Origin: Ferrovibrio sp964218355
GTDB lineage: Bacteria; Pseudomonadota; Alphaproteobacteria; Ferrovibrionales; Ferrovibrionaceae
Direction: 5' to 3'
NCBI RefSeq assembly: GCF_964218355.1
Contig: NZ_CAXPMC010000018.1
Span: forward strand, 1-64,000
Length of the DNA: 64,000 nucleotides
A program made the position numbers and the translations under genes. Shown here piece after piece: positions 1 through 8,153 of the stretch (positions are counted from its first letter, which is position 1; every line of letters begins with the position of its first letter). Below the pieces are notes generated by a model. It searched no databases. It had not been told where the DNA came from and worked only from the letters and a program-made list of their open reading frames with translations.

Positions 1-120
1 CGCCTGTGACAGGGCCGCCTGTGACAGGGCCGCCTGTGACAGGGCCGCCTGTGACAGGGCCGCCTGTGACAGGGCCGCCTGTGACAGGGCCGCCTGTGAC
101 AGGGCCGCCTGTGACAGGGC
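1..120. repeat. Eight tandem copies of a 15-bp unit
   Basis: The unit CGCCTGTGACAGGGC is repeated eight times without a mismatch and runs off the left edge of the window, so the array may be longer. Each unit contains the imperfect palindrome CCTGT-G-ACAGG. The array ends 20 bp beyond the stop codon of the minus-strand PepSY gene, so it lies just 3' of that gene. Because 15 is a multiple of 3, one plus frame stays open across it as a repeated V-T-G-P-P peptide, but that frame is only a shadow of the PepSY gene further on. There are no unique spacers, so it is not a CRISPR array. Confidence 0.95.
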
Positions 121-140
121 CGCCCCCGGGCCCGGTCGGC

Positions 141-1457
141 TTATTCCGCCTGCTGGCCGGCAGCCTGGCGCAGGGCGGCCTGCTTGGCCCGTTCGGTCGC
201 ACGGCGGTTGCGGCGCTTGATCCACCACATGAAAAAGCCGGTCACGGCGAACAGTGGAATGATCAGCCCCGAGAGGAAGACCAGCAGCTGGTAGACCGGG
301 CCGAGACCCAGCCCCTCATGCAGGGGCCGCTGCCAGGCGATCAGGCTTTCCCCGAGGCTGTAGTCACGCGGATCGAACACGTCGATCACGCTATGCCGCC
401 AGGGATCGACCAGCACGGTCACCGTCGGTGCCCCGTCGCTGTGATCGGGGCGGATCAGGCCGATGCGCAGCGCCTGGTCGGGCCGCGTGGGCAGGAAGGC
501 ATTGAGAAAGCGGGTGCCGGGTGCCTTCTGCAGGGCCAGCGCCACGGCATCATCCAGCGCGACCGGCGTCGCGCCGGGCAGCGGCTGCACCTTCGCCTGG
601 AACATCGCCGCCCGCATGTCGCGGCCAGGGAAAACGGCGTTGATCACCGCCGCGGTCTGCTGCGGGAATCCGAGATAGACGCCGGTGAAGCTGACAATCA
701 TGAAGATCACCATGCTCCAGATGCCGACCATGCCATGCAGGTCGCGGTGCAGGCGCAGGCCCTTCGCCCCCTTGCGGATGAAGAAGGCAGCCTTCCACTG
801 GCCGGGCGCCCCATTGCTTCTGGGCCACCAGATCACCAGGCCGGAGACACCCAGCACCAGCATGGCGATGCCGAGCCAGCCGACCACCGCGCGGCCATCG
901 CGGCCGGGGATCAGCAGGTTGCCGTGCAGGTCGTGGAAGACCCGAAGCCAGGGCGACATGGCGCCGCTGGTGCCAAGCTTCTCCAGCGTGACCGGGTCGA
1001 TCAGGATCTGCTGGCTGCCGGCGAAAGGACTGACATTGGGTACGGTGCCCTGCACCGGCTGGCCCCGCTGGACCTGACCCTGCTGGGCCTGACCCTGCGG
1101 TCGCTGGCCTTCGGCGCGGGGGCCCTCTGTGCGGGGGCCGCCTTCGCGGGCCATGCCCGGCCGCGACAACCGCACTGCCGCGGGTTCGCCCGGCTCCGCC
1201 GGCCAGCGCACCGCGATCGGCACCCGGCCCGGTTCCGCACTGGCCGCCGCCGCGGCCACGATGGCGCCAGGCGACTGCCATTCACCGGCCGCCGTGGCTG
1301 CCGGCTCGGCATTGCCGAACAGGTGGTCGAGATCATGGCCGTAGACCAGCACGCTGCCGGTGATGCCCAGCAGCACCAGCGGAATGCACAGGATCAGGCC
1401 GACCCAGAGATGGATCTGCTGCAGCCAGTAACGGAGAGTGCGGCGGGGCTTCGCCAT
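141..1457 (-). CDS. PepSY-associated transmembrane protein (iron-uptake type)
   Basis: This 438-residue inner-membrane protein begins with a basic stretch and a first helix (WLQQIHLWVGLILCIPLVLL), followed by a periplasmic region, a pair of central helices near residues 190-260 and a C-terminal helix ending in a basic tail. This is the arrangement of PepSY-associated TM (PiuB-like) proteins, which accompany siderophore receptors and are thought to reduce or release iron at the inner membrane. A low-complexity Q/G/R-rich insert lies around residues 100-135. It starts 25 bp after the PKHD hydroxylase gene and is probably co-transcribed with it. The family is confident; the exact biochemical role is not known. 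Confidence 0.85.
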   Translation of the reverse strand: MAKPRRTLRYWLQQIHLWVGLILCIPLVLLGITGSVLVYGHDLDHLFGNAEPAATAAGEWQSPGAIVAAAAASAEPGRVPIAVRWPAEPGEPAAVRLSRPGMAREGGPRTEGPRAEGQRPQGQAQQGQVQRGQPVQGTVPNVSPFAGSQQILIDPVTLEKLGTSGAMSPWLRVFHDLHGNLLIPGRDGRAVVGWLGIAMLVLGVSGLVIWWPRSNGAPGQWKAAFFIRKGAKGLRLHRDLHGMVGIWSMVIFMIVSFTGVYLGFPQQTAAVINAVFPGRDMRAAMFQAKVQPLPGATPVALDDAVALALQKAPGTRFLNAFLPTRPDQALRIGLIRPDHSDGAPTVTVLVDPWRHSVIDVFDPRDYSLGESLIAWQRPLHEGLGLGPVYQLLVFLSGLIIPLFAVTGFFMWWIKRRNRRATERAKQAALRQAAGQQAE

Positions 1458-1482
1458 GGGGTTTCGTCCTTCACGGTGGAGA

Positions 1483-2166
1483 TCAGCTGTCGGCCCAGCG
1501 CCGCAGCAGGTTGTGGTAGATGCCGGTCAGATGCACGACATTGGCATCGGCATGACCCTTTTCAGCCGCCAGCTGCTGGATGCTGCGGTCGAGCTGGAAC
1601 AGCAGCAGCCGTTCGCCGTCGTCGCGCACCATGCTCTGCAGCCAGAAGAACGAGGCGATGCGGGCCCCGCGGGTGACCGGGGTGACGCGGTGCAGGCTGG
1701 TGGAGGGATACAGCACCATATGCCCGGCCGGCAGCTTCACGCTGTGGGTGCCGTAGGTATCCTCGACCACCAGCTCGCCGCCGTCATACTCGTCCGGTCC
1801 GGCAAGAAACAGCGTGCAGGAAAGATCGGTGCGGATGCGGAAATCGGCATCGCGCATGGCGCGGATCGCGTTGTCGACATGCATGCCGAAGGACTGGCCG
1901 CCGCCATAGCGGTTGAACAGTGGCGGAAACACTTTCAGCGGCAGGGCTGCGGAAATGAACAGCGGCGTTTTTTCCAGCGCGTCCAGCACCAGACCGCCGA
2001 GCTGGCGCGCCGCCGGTGAATCTTCCGGCAGCTGCATGTTGTTCTTGGCCAGGGCCGACTGGTGGCCGGAGGTGACATTGCCGTCGACCCAGTCGGCGAC
2101 ATCCATGATCCGGCGGCACTGCGCGACCTGTTCGGGTGTCAGCACATCCGGGATGCTCAGCATCAT
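1483..2166 (-). CDS. piuC: Fe(II)/2-oxoglutarate-dependent PKHD-type hydroxylase
   Basis: This 227-residue protein matches the PiuC/YbiX family in length and motifs. His96 and Asp98 (in FGMHVDNAIR) and His159 (SLHRVTPV) form the iron facial triad, and an Arg a few residues further on should bind 2-oxoglutarate. The start at the first of two adjacent ATGs is preceded by an AGGAG eight bases upstream; a longer frame to 2202 lacks family similarity. Family members sit beside TonB-dependent siderophore receptors, as here, and are iron-repressed. The physiological substrate is not established for most of them. Confidence 0.9.
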   Translation of the reverse strand: MMLSIPDVLTPEQVAQCRRIMDVADWVDGNVTSGHQSALAKNNMQLPEDSPAARQLGGLVLDALEKTPLFISAALPLKVFPPLFNRYGGGQSFGMHVDNAIRAMRDADFRIRTDLSCTLFLAGPDEYDGGELVVEDTYGTHSVKLPAGHMVLYPSTSLHRVTPVTRGARIASFFWLQSMVRDDGERLLLFQLDRSIQQLAAEKGHADANVVHLTGIYHNLLRRWADS

Positions 2167-2200
2167 GCTCCTGTCTCCTGCGGCGGGCGGGCGGATACGC

Positions 2201-2250
2201 AAAACCCCGCCCGCGCCCCCGCTGCATATCAGCGGGAGACACGGGCGGGG
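2201..2250 (-). terminator. Bipartite rho-independent terminator after the TonB receptor
   Basis: The outer arms CCCCGCCCG (2205-2213) and CGGGCGGGG (2242-2250) pair perfectly. Inside them CCCGCTG (2218-2224) and CAGCGGG (2230-2236) form a second hairpin. Read on the minus strand the structure ends in TTTT at 2204-2201. It lies 33 bp past the receptor stop and just before the hydroxylase start, so it should partly separate the two transcripts. Confidence 0.8.
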
Positions 2251-2282
2251 CGCGCGTTTCCTGCGCGGGTTCTACGCGGTAC

Positions 2283-4529
2283 TCAGAACTTGAAATTCGT
2301 GGTCAGCAGCGCCGTGCGTCCGGGGGCGACATTGGCGAACTGGCCGGCATGGGTGGCGTCGTAATAGGTTTCATCGAGGAGGTTCTGCACATTCAGCTGC
2401 ACCTCGACCTGCTCGCTGACCTTGTAGGCAGCCATGGCATCGAGACGCCAGTAGCTTGGCAGCTCGTAGGTGTTGGCGGTGTTGGCAAAGCGCCGCGCGG
2501 TATAGATGGCACCGCCACCGATCTTCCATGCCGTGTCGATATTGTACGTCGTCCACAGGCTGATGTTATGCGGCGCGATGAACGGGAATTCCTTTCCATC
2601 GTTGCTGCTGGATGGCCCATCATCGACAATTTCGCTTTTCAGGAAGGTATAGCCGCCGAAGATCTGCCAGTCCGGCGTGATGTTGCCGGAGACGCCGATT
2701 TCGAATCCGTCGACCCGTTCCTCGCCGACATTCTGCTGCACGCCGCTGCCGACGCTGACCCGCGCATTGGTCTTTTCGGTGCGGAAGATTGCACCGGTCA
2801 GCGACAGCGCCTTGTTGAACATATCCCATTTGGTGCCGATTTCGTAGCTGCGGTTTTCCTCAGGGGAAAGATCCTGGGTCGCCGCGCTCGGATTGCCGGC
2901 ATCACCACCTTCGCCGGCCGCGCCGCCGGCCGGATTCGACGAGGTGGCATAGGCGACATAGATGCTGCCGTTGGGCAGCGGCTTGTAGACCACGCCGGCC
3001 TGGTAATTCAGGAAGGCATCCGTGGTCTTCGCCGTATAGGCTCCGGAATTATTCACGCCATTGGCATCGCTGTCATACCGGTCGAGACGCAGGCCGAGAT
3101 TGACCTCCCATTCCGGCGTCAGCTCGATGGTATCCATGGCATACAGCGCCATGGTCGTCGTTTCGACATGGGCGAAGCTGGTCGACGGGCCGATCGAACC
3201 GCTGTAGCCGTCGCCCGGATTCGGGTTGTACAGGCTGACACCGGTAATCGTAGCCGGGTTCAGCGTGTAGCCGCGATTCTTCGACTGCTCCCAGCTGACT
3301 TCCAGGCCGGCCACATAGGTGTTCTTGTAACCGCCGGCCTCGAAATCGCCGGTCACGTCAGTGACATTCGCCACCGTGATGCTGTCGGCATTGCGGCTGC
3401 GCGACTCGCGGCTCATCTCTCCGGCCAGGATCTGGGTCAGGCTGGCATTCGGCTTGGTGACGATGTAGTCGTTTTCCGAGTAGCTGTAGCGCGTGGTGTT
3501 GCGCAGAGTCGCGCTGTCGGTCAGTTCATGCTCGATCTGCGCGGTGGCGCCGTCATAGTAGGTCTTCTGGAAGTCGCGACTGGTCAGGCCGTAGAAATTG
3601 TCGCGATCCACGCCCACCGGCTTGCCGGTGCGCGGATCGAAGGGATGGCCATAATCCGGAATGTCGTCGGTCTGCAGGTGGTAGTAGCTGAGCGTCAGCT
3701 TTGTCGGTTTGGCCAGACCGAACGTGACCGTCGGCGCGAAACCGAAACGCTGCACTTCCACCTCGTCGCGGCCGGCAACCTCGGCATCATGCGCCACCGC
3801 GTTGATGCGGAAGGCGATGTTGCTGTCGATCATCCGGTTGACATCGACGGTGGCGCGCTTGGTCAGGTCGGTGCCCAGGGTAACGCTGCCCTCGTTGAAA
3901 TCCTCGGCTTTGGCGGTCTTGCTGACCAGGTTGAGGCTGCCGCCGGTGGAGCCGCGACCGGTATAGGCGCTGCCCGGACCCTTGATCACCTCGACCTGTT
4001 CGAGATTGAAGGTCTCGCGCGACTGCGCGCCGCCGTCGCGGATGCCGTCGACGAATGTGTCGGTCAGGGCGTCGAAGCCGCGGATGAAGGGCCGGTCGCC
4101 GATGGCCGTACCGCCCTCGCCCGAGCCCAGCGAGATGCCCGGGGTGGTGCGCAGCACATCCTTCAGCGAGGTGACGCCGCGATCCTCCATCACCTCCCTG
4201 GTGATGACGGTGACGGATTTCGGCGTATCCAGCAGCGGCGCGGTGAATTTCGGCGAGGCCGATTCCTCGGCCTTGTAGCCCTCGCCGGTCTCGGCCGGCT
4301 TCTGGCCCTCGACCGCGATCGCCGGCAACGTGGCCGGGGCCGGACTGGCGGCCTGCTGGGCGGCAGCCGGCAGGGAGACGACGCCGAGGCCGGCGGTCAC
4401 CGCCGAGGCCAGCATGGCCGGGCGGACCCGCGGCAGCCGCAGGCGGCCGACGGTGGGAAGCGGCGCCGGCTGCAGGGCAGCGGATGGCGCAGGATGCTCA
4501 ATGGTGGAAGACGCGGATGATGCGGTCAT
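2283..4529 (-). CDS. TonB-dependent catecholate-type siderophore receptor
   Basis: This 748-residue outer-membrane receptor has an extended N-terminus with a hydrophobic signal segment ending around PAAAQQA, a plug domain (roughly residues 95-205, with RGF and the EVIKGPGSAYTGRGSTGG stretch) and a long beta-barrel ending in the typical C-terminal phenylalanine (TNFKF). It resembles Fiu/CirA-like ferric catecholate receptors. The start ATG at 4529 follows GAGGGG; the longer frame to 4706 has no signal-like sequence. Its neighbours piuC and the PepSY gene make a standard iron-acquisition module. The exact ligand cannot be read from the sequence. Confidence 0.92.
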   Translation of the reverse strand: MTASSASSTIEHPAPSAALQPAPLPTVGRLRLPRVRPAMLASAVTAGLGVVSLPAAAQQAASPAPATLPAIAVEGQKPAETGEGYKAEESASPKFTAPLLDTPKSVTVITREVMEDRGVTSLKDVLRTTPGISLGSGEGGTAIGDRPFIRGFDALTDTFVDGIRDGGAQSRETFNLEQVEVIKGPGSAYTGRGSTGGSLNLVSKTAKAEDFNEGSVTLGTDLTKRATVDVNRMIDSNIAFRINAVAHDAEVAGRDEVEVQRFGFAPTVTFGLAKPTKLTLSYYHLQTDDIPDYGHPFDPRTGKPVGVDRDNFYGLTSRDFQKTYYDGATAQIEHELTDSATLRNTTRYSYSENDYIVTKPNASLTQILAGEMSRESRSRNADSITVANVTDVTGDFEAGGYKNTYVAGLEVSWEQSKNRGYTLNPATITGVSLYNPNPGDGYSGSIGPSTSFAHVETTTMALYAMDTIELTPEWEVNLGLRLDRYDSDANGVNNSGAYTAKTTDAFLNYQAGVVYKPLPNGSIYVAYATSSNPAGGAAGEGGDAGNPSAATQDLSPEENRSYEIGTKWDMFNKALSLTGAIFRTEKTNARVSVGSGVQQNVGEERVDGFEIGVSGNITPDWQIFGGYTFLKSEIVDDGPSSSNDGKEFPFIAPHNISLWTTYNIDTAWKIGGGAIYTARRFANTANTYELPSYWRLDAMAAYKVSEQVEVQLNVQNLLDETYYDATHAGQFANVAPGRTALLTTNFKF

Positions 4530-4950
4530 GGAATCCCCTCGGACAGACGCAGGTTGGAAACACACCTGGCTGGCTGTCCGGCGATTCCGCCGGTCCTGGA
4601 CCGGCAGCCGGAGGGCTGGCTTGGCAATGCAGTCGCGGGATGGAACCCGCCTGGAATTTTCTGTTCGGGATGGGACAGGCCGCCGGCGGCATCCCCGGCC
4701 GCCCATGCCTGTCCGGTCCCCCCGGAAATGCCGCCCCGGAAACCCCGGAACATCCAGGCCCGGCAGGCCATGGACGACGGCATGCAGGCGGATTTATCAT
4801 CGGCCAGACAAGATTGCAACTCATTCGCATAAAAACCGCAACCCCGCCCTGTTCGCAGCACTATGTCCGGCTTCATCTCCGGTAATTTCTCGCCATCCGG
4901 CGCAGGATTCCCGGTTTTGCGCCGTTAGATTCGGCAACCAACGGCTGACC
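4530..4950. other. Divergent intergenic region, receptor/macA
   Basis: These 421 bp separate the minus-strand receptor from the plus-strand macA. Apart from the Fur-like palindrome at 4815-4829 and an AT-richer stretch around 4790-4870, I see no gene. Open frames here lack codon character or family similarity. Confidence 0.6.
4815..4829. promoter_or_regulatory. Candidate Fur-type iron box
   Basis: TGCAACTCATTCGCA is an imperfect 7-1-7 palindrome: ten of the fifteen positions agree with its own reverse complement, with conserved TGC and GCA ends. It resembles the TGCnAnTnATTnGCA form of alphaproteobacterial Fur boxes near TonB receptors. It lies 286 bp from the receptor start and 122 bp from macA, so which gene it serves is unclear. 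Confidence 0.45.
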
Positions 4951-6126
4951 ATGACACGACTGATCAAAATTCTCGGGATTTCCTCGGCAATTATCCTGGC
5001 GGGCGGCAGCGCCTGGTGGCTGTGGACGGCGCGGGCCGATACCCGGCCCGTCCTGCGCAGCCAGACGGTGGCCTTAGGCACCGTCGAGGACAGTGTGTCC
5101 GCGGTCGGCACCCTGCAGCCGCTGAACTATGTGGATGTCGGCACCCAGGTCTCGGGCCAGCTGCGGCAGATCCTGGTCGACAACGGCGACCGGGTCGAGA
5201 AAGGCCAGCTGCTGGCGCAGATCGACCCCACCGTCTACCAGGCCCGTGTCGCCGCCGACCAGGCTAACCTGCTGGCCCTGCGCGCCCAGCGCATGGACAA
5301 GCTTGTGCAGCAGGGCCTGGCCGAGAAGCAGTTCGAACGCCAGCGCCGCCTGCTGTCGGAACGCGCCACCAGTCAGGATGCCTATGACAGCGCCGAGGCC
5401 AATCGGCGCTCGCTGCAGGCGCAGATCGCCGTGCTGGACGCACAGATCCAGCAGGCCGAGGCGACGCTGTCCTCCGACCAGGCCAATCTCGGCTATACCA
5501 AGATCTATGCGCCAATGGCCGGCACCGTGGTCGACATCACCGCGCGCCAGGGCCAGACCCTGAATGCCAACCAGTCAGCGCCGATCGTGCTGCGCATCGC
5601 CGATCTCGACACCATGACGGTGAAGACCCAGGTGTCGGAAGCCGATGTCACCCGGCTGAAGATCGGCATGGATGCCTATTTCACCACGCTGGGCCAGCCC
5701 GACAAGCGCCGCTTCGGCCGGCTGCGGCAGATCCTGCCGACCCCGGAGACGGTGAACAACGTGGTCCTCTACTCGGCGCTGTTCGATGTACCCAACCCCG
5801 AGCGTGACCTGATGACCGACATGAGTGCCCAGGTCTTTTTCGTAATCGCCCGGGCCGAAAACCTGCCGGTCGTGCCGCTGTCGGCCCTGCGCAGGCTGCC
5901 CAATGGCGAAAACCGTTATGCCCTGCGCCTGCTGGAAAACGGCGAACCGGTGCGCCGCGTCGTCGAGGTCGCTGCCGTCAACCGGATCAGCGCCGCCGTG
6001 CGCAGCGGCGTACAGGCCGGCGACCAGGTGGTGCTCGACCTGCCGCCGCGGCTGCCGGGCAGCCAGGGCGGCGGTCCCGGCGGCGGCGCGGGTGGCAATC
6101 GCCCGTCGATGCCGCCGCGCCTGTGA
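4951..6126 (+). CDS. macA: MacA-type periplasmic adaptor (HlyD/RND-family membrane fusion protein)
   Basis: This 391-residue protein has one N-terminal membrane anchor (residues 5-23), a lipoyl-like half-motif (VGTQVSGQLRQILVDNGDRV), a long alpha-hairpin with an LLSE...AEATLSSDQANLGYTKI pattern, the second lipoyl half and a beta-barrel. MacA proteins link an inner-membrane MacB transporter to an outer-membrane channel and stimulate the ATPase. The C-terminal tail is Gly/Pro rich. macB starts 11 bp downstream. The ATG at 4951 gives the expected anchor; upstream in-frame sequence is non-coding in character. The exported compound (macrolide, peptide or siderophore) is unknown, although the adjacent siderophore genes make siderophore export possible. 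Confidence 0.9.
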   Translation: MTRLIKILGISSAIILAGGSAWWLWTARADTRPVLRSQTVALGTVEDSVSAVGTLQPLNYVDVGTQVSGQLRQILVDNGDRVEKGQLLAQIDPTVYQARVAADQANLLALRAQRMDKLVQQGLAEKQFERQRRLLSERATSQDAYDSAEANRRSLQAQIAVLDAQIQQAEATLSSDQANLGYTKIYAPMAGTVVDITARQGQTLNANQSAPIVLRIADLDTMTVKTQVSEADVTRLKIGMDAYFTTLGQPDKRRFGRLRQILPTPETVNNVVLYSALFDVPNPERDLMTDMSAQVFFVIARAENLPVVPLSALRRLPNGENRYALRLLENGEPVRRVVEVAAVNRISAAVRSGVQAGDQVVLDLPPRLPGSQGGGPGGGAGGNRPSMPPRL

Positions 6127-6136
6127 CGGCCGCCCG

Positions 6137-8149
6137 ATGAACCTGATGCAGCAGCCCCAGGGCAGCACCGCCGCCAGCGCCGCGAGTGGCGGCGGCGCCA
6201 TGCCGATCATCAGCCTGCGCGACATCCGCAAGACCTTCCACCGCGGCACGCTGGCGGTCGAGGTTCTGCACGGCATCTCGCTCGACATCTGGCCCGGCGA
6301 GTTCGTCGCGCTGATGGGCGCCTCGGGATCTGGCAAGTCCACGATGATGAACCTGATCGGCCTGCTCGACCGGCCGACCGCCGGCAGCTACCGCTTCGAT
6401 GGCGTCGAGGTTTCGGCGCTGGATGCCGACGGCCGCGCTCTGCTGCGCCGCGACGCCTTCGGCTTCATCTTCCAGCAATACAACCTGCTGGCCGGCGAAA
6501 CCGCCGCCGGCAATGTCGAGATGCCGGCGATCTATGCCGGCCTGCCCAGGGCCGCGCGCCAGGCCCGCGCGCAGGAGCTGCTGGTGCGACTGGGGCTCGG
6601 CGACCGCATGGATCACCGCCCGTCACAGCTGTCCGGCGGCCAGCAGCAGCGCGTCTCGATCGCCCGCGCGCTGATGAATGGCGGCGCCGTGATCCTCGCC
6701 GACGAACCGACCGGCGCGCTGGACAGCAGGAGCGGCGCCGAGGTGATGCAGCTGCTGCATGACCTGAACGCGCAGGGGCATACCATCCTTCTGATCACCC
6801 ACGATCATGAGGTCGCCGCCCAGGCGAAGCGCATCGTCGAGATCCGCGACGGCGTCATCCTCTCCGACCAGCAGCAGCCCGGCACCGCAACAGCACCGGC
6901 CACGACAGCAGAAGCGCCGAAGCGGCCGGAACAGGGCCGCAGCCGCGGCTTCCGCCCATTTGACCTGTTCGAGGCCGGGCGCATGGCGCTGCAGGCCCTG
7001 CGCGGCAACCTGCTGCGCACCCTGCTGACCCTGCTCGGAATCATCATCGGCGTCGCCTCGGTGGTGGCGATGCTGGCCATCGGCGAGGGTGCCCGCAAAT
7101 CGGTGCTCGACCGCATCAGCGCCATGGGCACCAACCTGCTGCTGGTACGGCCCGGCGCACCCAACATCCGCCGCTCCGACGGCATCACCGCCACTCTGGT
7201 GGCCGAGGATGCCGAGGCGATCCTCGAACTGCCCAATGTGGCCGCCGCCGTGCCGGAATATCCCGGCAGCGTCACCATCCGGGTGGCCAACCGCGACTAT
7301 TCCACCCAGGTCAACGCCACCACGGCGCCCTTCCCAAAAGCGCGCGACTGGCCGGTGCAGGATGGCCTGTTCTTCAGCGACGAAGACGTGAAGAACTACG
7401 CACCGGTCGCCGTGCTCGGCCGCACCGTGGTCAACAATGTCTTCCCCGGCATGCCGGACCCGGTCGGCCAGTATGTGCTGCTGAACAACATCCCCTTCCA
7501 GGTGATCGGGGTGATGACACCGAAAGGCGCCACCCCCTGGGGCGCCGACCAGGACGACATCGTCTACGTGCCGCTGACCACCGGCATGCTGCGGCTGTTC
7601 GGCAAGCGTTACGTGCGCACGGTGACCGTGCAGGTCGAGGATGTGACCAGGATCAACGACACCCAGGAAGCGGTGCGCGACCTGCTGATCGCCCGGCACC
7701 GGGCCGAGGATTTCCAGATCCGCAACATGGCTTCGATCATCGAGACGGCAACCGAAACCCAGAACACCCTGACCCTGCTGCTCGGCTCGATCGCGGCGAT
7801 CTCGCTGCTGGTCGGCGGCATCGGCGTGATGAACATCATGCTGGTCAGCGTCACCGAACGCACCCGCGAGATCGGCGTGCGCATGGCCACCGGTGCCCGC
7901 CGCTTCAACATCCTGCTGCAGTTCAATGCCGAGGCGCTGGCGATCTGCACGCTGGGCGGCCTGATCGGCGTCGGGCTGGGCTTAAGCACCACCTGGCTGC
8001 TCGGCCATTTTGGCCGGCCGGTGGTCTATTCGCCCGAGCCGGTGCTGCTCGCCTTCTTCTGCGCCTTCGCCACCGGCCTGCTGTTCGGCTACCTGCCGGC
8101 CCGCAAGGCCGCCGAGCTCGACCCCGTCATCGCCCTTGCCGCGGAATAA
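6137..8149 (+). CDS. macB: MacB-type ABC transporter, fused ATPase and permease
   Basis: This 670-residue protein has an N-terminal ATP-binding domain with Walker A (GASGSGKST), signature (LSGGQQQR) and Walker B (VILADEPTGAL), then a linker rich in Ala/Thr/Glu, one transmembrane helix (near residue 295), a large periplasmic domain and three C-terminal helices (starting near LLLGSIAAISLLVGGIGVMN). This is the MacB fold, which works as a mechanotransmitter with MacA and a TolC-like channel. A second ATG at 6200, just before the conserved domain, is an alternative start. The gene lies between macA and an outer-membrane factor, 4 bp before the latter. Confidence 0.93.
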   Translation: MNLMQQPQGSTAASAASGGGAMPIISLRDIRKTFHRGTLAVEVLHGISLDIWPGEFVALMGASGSGKSTMMNLIGLLDRPTAGSYRFDGVEVSALDADGRALLRRDAFGFIFQQYNLLAGETAAGNVEMPAIYAGLPRAARQARAQELLVRLGLGDRMDHRPSQLSGGQQQRVSIARALMNGGAVILADEPTGALDSRSGAEVMQLLHDLNAQGHTILLITHDHEVAAQAKRIVEIRDGVILSDQQQPGTATAPATTAEAPKRPEQGRSRGFRPFDLFEAGRMALQALRGNLLRTLLTLLGIIIGVASVVAMLAIGEGARKSVLDRISAMGTNLLLVRPGAPNIRRSDGITATLVAEDAEAILELPNVAAAVPEYPGSVTIRVANRDYSTQVNATTAPFPKARDWPVQDGLFFSDEDVKNYAPVAVLGRTVVNNVFPGMPDPVGQYVLLNNIPFQVIGVMTPKGATPWGADQDDIVYVPLTTGMLRLFGKRYVRTVTVQVEDVTRINDTQEAVRDLLIARHRAEDFQIRNMASIIETATETQNTLTLLLGSIAAISLLVGGIGVMNIMLVSVTERTREIGVRMATGARRFNILLQFNAEALAICTLGGLIGVGLGLSTTWLLGHFGRPVVYSPEPVLLAFFCAFATGLLFGYLPARKAAELDPVIALAAE

Positions 8150-8153
8150 ATCC

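Noticed and set aside
1..120. CRISPR array
   Set aside because: The 15-bp units are directly abutting, without spacers, and no cas genes are nearby.
6..1676. Plus-strand frame starting with a repeated V-T-G-P-P peptide
   Set aside because: It arises from the 15-bp array and then runs antisense through the well-supported PepSY gene.
2136..4520. Long plus-strand open frame opposite the TonB receptor
   Set aside because: It is a GC-driven shadow of the minus-strand receptor gene, with no motif or start signal of its own.
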